A DNA stretch of 64,000 nucleotides, from NCBI RefSeq assembly GCF_023650515.1, contig NZ_CP096016.1, positions 3,908,001 to 3,972,000 of the forward strand, written 5' to 3'. A program made the translations under genes and the position numbers. Positions 62,248 to 64,000 of this stretch are shown in pieces (the stretch's first letter is position 1; every line of letters begins with the position of its first letter). The notes beneath the pieces were generated by a model. That model saw only the letters and a list, made by a program, of their open reading frames with translations, was not told the origin of the DNA and did not search any database. Source of the DNA: Alkalimarinus coralli. Lineage in GTDB: Bacteria > Pseudomonadota > Gammaproteobacteria > Pseudomonadales > Oleiphilaceae.

Positions 62248-62320
62248 GTCACCCTCGCGAAGGCGGGGGTCCAGTGTTTAAAATAACAGCTCTATGGATT
62301 CCCGCCTTCGCGGGAATGAC
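62248..62320. repeat. REP/MITE-like inverted repeat, copy 5
   Basis: GTCACCCTCGCGAAGGCGGG at the left and TTCCCGCCTTCGCGGGAATGAC-type sequence at the right, with a 20-base centre. It lies between cbiX and cbiC. Confidence 0.8.
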
Positions 62321-62383
62321 GGCGGTTGCAGAGTGGTATAGCGTAAATATCAATAATCCGTAACGATTGTAAAACCAAAGGCT

Positions 62384-63049
62384 ATGTCAAAAACTGAACT
62401 CTATCATTACGAAAAAGACCCGCACGCTATTGAAGTGGAGTCATTCCGGCAGATTCGGGCACTCACAGACCTCAGTGCCCTTTCTGCTGACGAAGCTCAG
62501 GTCGCCATGCGCCTTATACATACCTGCGGCGACCCATCCCTCATTGAAGATATCTATCTTTCTGAGCACGCGGTCTCTGCTGGAATAGCAGCCGGATTAG
62601 AGGCAGCATCGAGTCAAACCACGGTTCTTTGCGACGTTGAGATGGTCAAACACGGCTTAACCCGCCGTTTTCAAACGGGCCCGGTACACTGTTTTTTAAA
62701 CGATGAACGTGTACCTGAGTTGGCCAAATCCAACGGCGAAACACGGTCCATGGCAGCCCTCTCACTATGGCAGCCGCATTTAAAAGACAGTGTGGTTATT
62801 ATTGGCAACGCCCCAACCGCACTATTCCGGTTGTTAGAAATGATCGCAGCGGGGGCAGATAAACCGGCGCTGATTATAGGGATGCCGGTCGGCTTTGTCG
62901 GAGCGGCGGAATCCAAAGAAGCGCTCATTGAAGCGTCGAGCAGCATGGGCCTGAATGTGATGTCACTGAGAGGCAAACGAGGTGGCAGTGCATTGTCTGC
63001 CAGCGCCTGGAATGCCTGCTTAAGACTGTCACGAGGCATTTGTTTCTAA
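62384..63049 (+). CDS. cbiC: Precorrin-8X methylmutase
   Basis: A 221-residue isomerase moving the C11 methyl to C12. The family features are IHTCGDPSLIEDI near 48, TVLCDVEMVKHG near 83, GNAPTALFRL near 145 and GMPVGFVGAAESKEAL near 165. Its stop overlaps the next gene's ATG by one base, so the two are coupled. Confidence 0.95.
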   Translation: MSKTELYHYEKDPHAIEVESFRQIRALTDLSALSADEAQVAMRLIHTCGDPSLIEDIYLSEHAVSAGIAAGLEAASSQTTVLCDVEMVKHGLTRRFQTGPVHCFLNDERVPELAKSNGETRSMAALSLWQPHLKDSVVIIGNAPTALFRLLEMIAAGADKPALIIGMPVGFVGAAESKEALIEASSSMGLNVMSLRGKRGGSALSASAWNACLRLSRGICF

Positions 63050-64000
63050 TGAAATCGACAATACCTTCTCAAGCGCCGTTAGCTTCCAACATGAGCTCAA
63101 CCTCTCAACCAAAATGGATCGGATGCCCAATAAATATTATTGGGCTGGGCGTTGGAGCAGGAACCGGCCCAGCACTTGGCGAGTCTGCACAGGCGGCATT
63201 GCACAATGCCGATTGGGTGGTCGGCGCAGAGCATCAACTGGAGAAGGTTTCCGGCTATCAAACTAAAGGGGAAAAAATCCCCTACCCTTCGCCCTTCTCC
63301 GGCTTAGCTGAGTGGCTGTTTAAGCATCAGCAGCAACGTATCGTCCTGTTGGCGTCTGGCGATCCTCTGTACTACGGGTTGGGTGATTGGTTAGGGAGAA
63401 CGGTGGGGCGGGAGCAGCTGGTCTTTCATGCCAATATTTCAAGTATTCAAGCAGCTTTTCATCAATTGGGACTGCCATGGCAAAGTTCTGAAACAATCAC
63501 CCTGCATGGTCGGCCTCTCGCCAGTCTTCGTGCGCGTGTTCAACCAGGCAAACTATACGCGGTACTCACCGATCAACACAGCCACCCTGCCGCCATCGCC
63601 CATGAGTTAATCGATTGTCAGTTTGAACAGTCACTGCTCTGGGTCTGCGAAGACTTGGGAGGCAAAGCGCAACAAATTAGATCATTTCATGTTGATGACC
63701 CCAAGCTGACCTCAGAAACCTTTCACCCGTTGCACGTAACCATTATTCAGTGCCAAGGCTCCGGGGGGCTTCTGCCTACCTTCCCCGGTATTGAAGACGC
63801 ACTATTTGAAACAGGCAAAGCCCCCGGAAAAGGGCTCATCACTAAAAAAGAAGTTCGTTTGGCAATACTCTCGCAACTGGCACCCAAGGCAGGGGATATT
63901 GGCTGGGATATTGGTGCTGGCTGCGGCAGTGTGGCCATTGAGTGGGCACGCTGGAACCCAAATGGAACCGTTTTCGCTGTCGAAAACAATGCGGAACGAC
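63049..64000 (+). CDS. cobL: Precorrin-6Y methyltransferase/decarboxylase CbiET, partial
   Basis: The frame runs off the right edge after 317 residues. The CbiE half begins about residue 22 (INIIGLGVGAGTG) with the SAM methyltransferase motif ASGDPLYYGLG near 104. The CbiT half begins near 260 with the SAM loop WDIGAGCGSVAIEWA and ends at ENNAER. The bifunctional CbiET/CobL methylates C5 and C15 and decarboxylates the C12 side chain. Its first ATG overlaps the cbiC stop. Confidence 0.92.
   Translation, partial: MKSTIPSQAPLASNMSSTSQPKWIGCPINIIGLGVGAGTGPALGESAQAALHNADWVVGAEHQLEKVSGYQTKGEKIPYPSPFSGLAEWLFKHQQQRIVLLASGDPLYYGLGDWLGRTVGREQLVFHANISSIQAAFHQLGLPWQSSETITLHGRPLASLRARVQPGKLYAVLTDQHSHPAAIAHELIDCQFEQSLLWVCEDLGGKAQQIRSFHVDDPKLTSETFHPLHVTIIQCQGSGGLLPTFPGIEDALFETGKAPGKGLITKKEVRLAILSQLAPKAGDIGWDIGAGCGSVAIEWARWNPNGTVFAVENNAER

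Overview
The window reads as chromosome from a marine-type, alkane-degrading Gammaproteobacterium. The lineage is my inference, perhaps an Oceanospirillales/Oleiphilus-like organism. It rests on a complete alkane hydroxylase cluster, moderate base composition, a PspA/flotillin stress operon and a large cobalamin locus. No rRNA, tRNA, CRISPR array or transposase gene was seen.

Layout. (1) 1-3.5 kb, minus strand: alkB, two rubredoxins, rubredoxin reductase and the start of an alkS-type regulator, with repeated motifs upstream of alkB. (2) 3.6-7.4 kb: a periplasmic solute-binding protein, an MgtC/DUF4010 membrane protein and a secreted leucine-rich-repeat protein. (3) 7.4-13.3 kb, minus strand: an orphan cargo operon resembling type VI secretion effectors (VasX-like N-terminal protein, LysM protein, 1237-residue protein with a hydrophobic hairpin). 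(4) 13.5-23.2 kb: mixed enzymes and regulators interspersed with three near-identical genes for short double-glycine-leader peptides. (5) 23.6-32.7 kb: a defence island with a WYL regulator, two tiny ORFs flanking a strongly folded RNA candidate, and a type I restriction-modification system carrying in-frame TEL repeats in hsdS and rhuM between hsdS and hsdR. (6) 32.9-35.6 kb: a nitrilase-family amidase and a lipoprotein amidohydrolase. (7) 35.6-47.7 kb, minus strand: a long envelope-stress operon (DUF2170 regulator, PspA, TerB-like, YqiJ-like, flotillin, 1814-residue DUF3686 ATPase, rhomboid, zinc ribbon, perhaps a PLD nuclease). (8) 48-51.4 kb: a DUF6160-like surface protein, a methyltransferase and a diguanylate cyclase. 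(9) 51.6-64 kb: a cobalamin riboswitch followed by cobalt transport and corrin-ring genes, running off the right edge inside cbiET.

The most striking signal is the peptide family. Each of the three copies has what looks like a full sigma-54 control module: a perfect GG-N10-GC promoter (TTGGCACAGCCTCTGCA), a perfect IHF consensus starting 42-43 bp upstream of the GG, and an upstream dyad centred about 119 bp before the GG. Each also has a conserved 5' leader, a good Shine-Dalgarno sequence, an 83-88 residue product with an L-x4-L-x2-I-x-GG leader and a 52-residue cysteine-free, aromatic and basic core, and a strong terminator. I do not recognise this peptide family. The exporter and the enhancer-binding activator are not in the window.

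Working together: AlkB, the rubredoxins and AlkT form the electron chain for terminal alkane oxidation. The WYL regulator probably governs the neighbouring defence genes. The DUF2170 protein probably represses its own PspA/flotillin operon through ATTACATG-type dyads. The riboswitch should shut off cobalt uptake and B12 synthesis when B12 is abundant.
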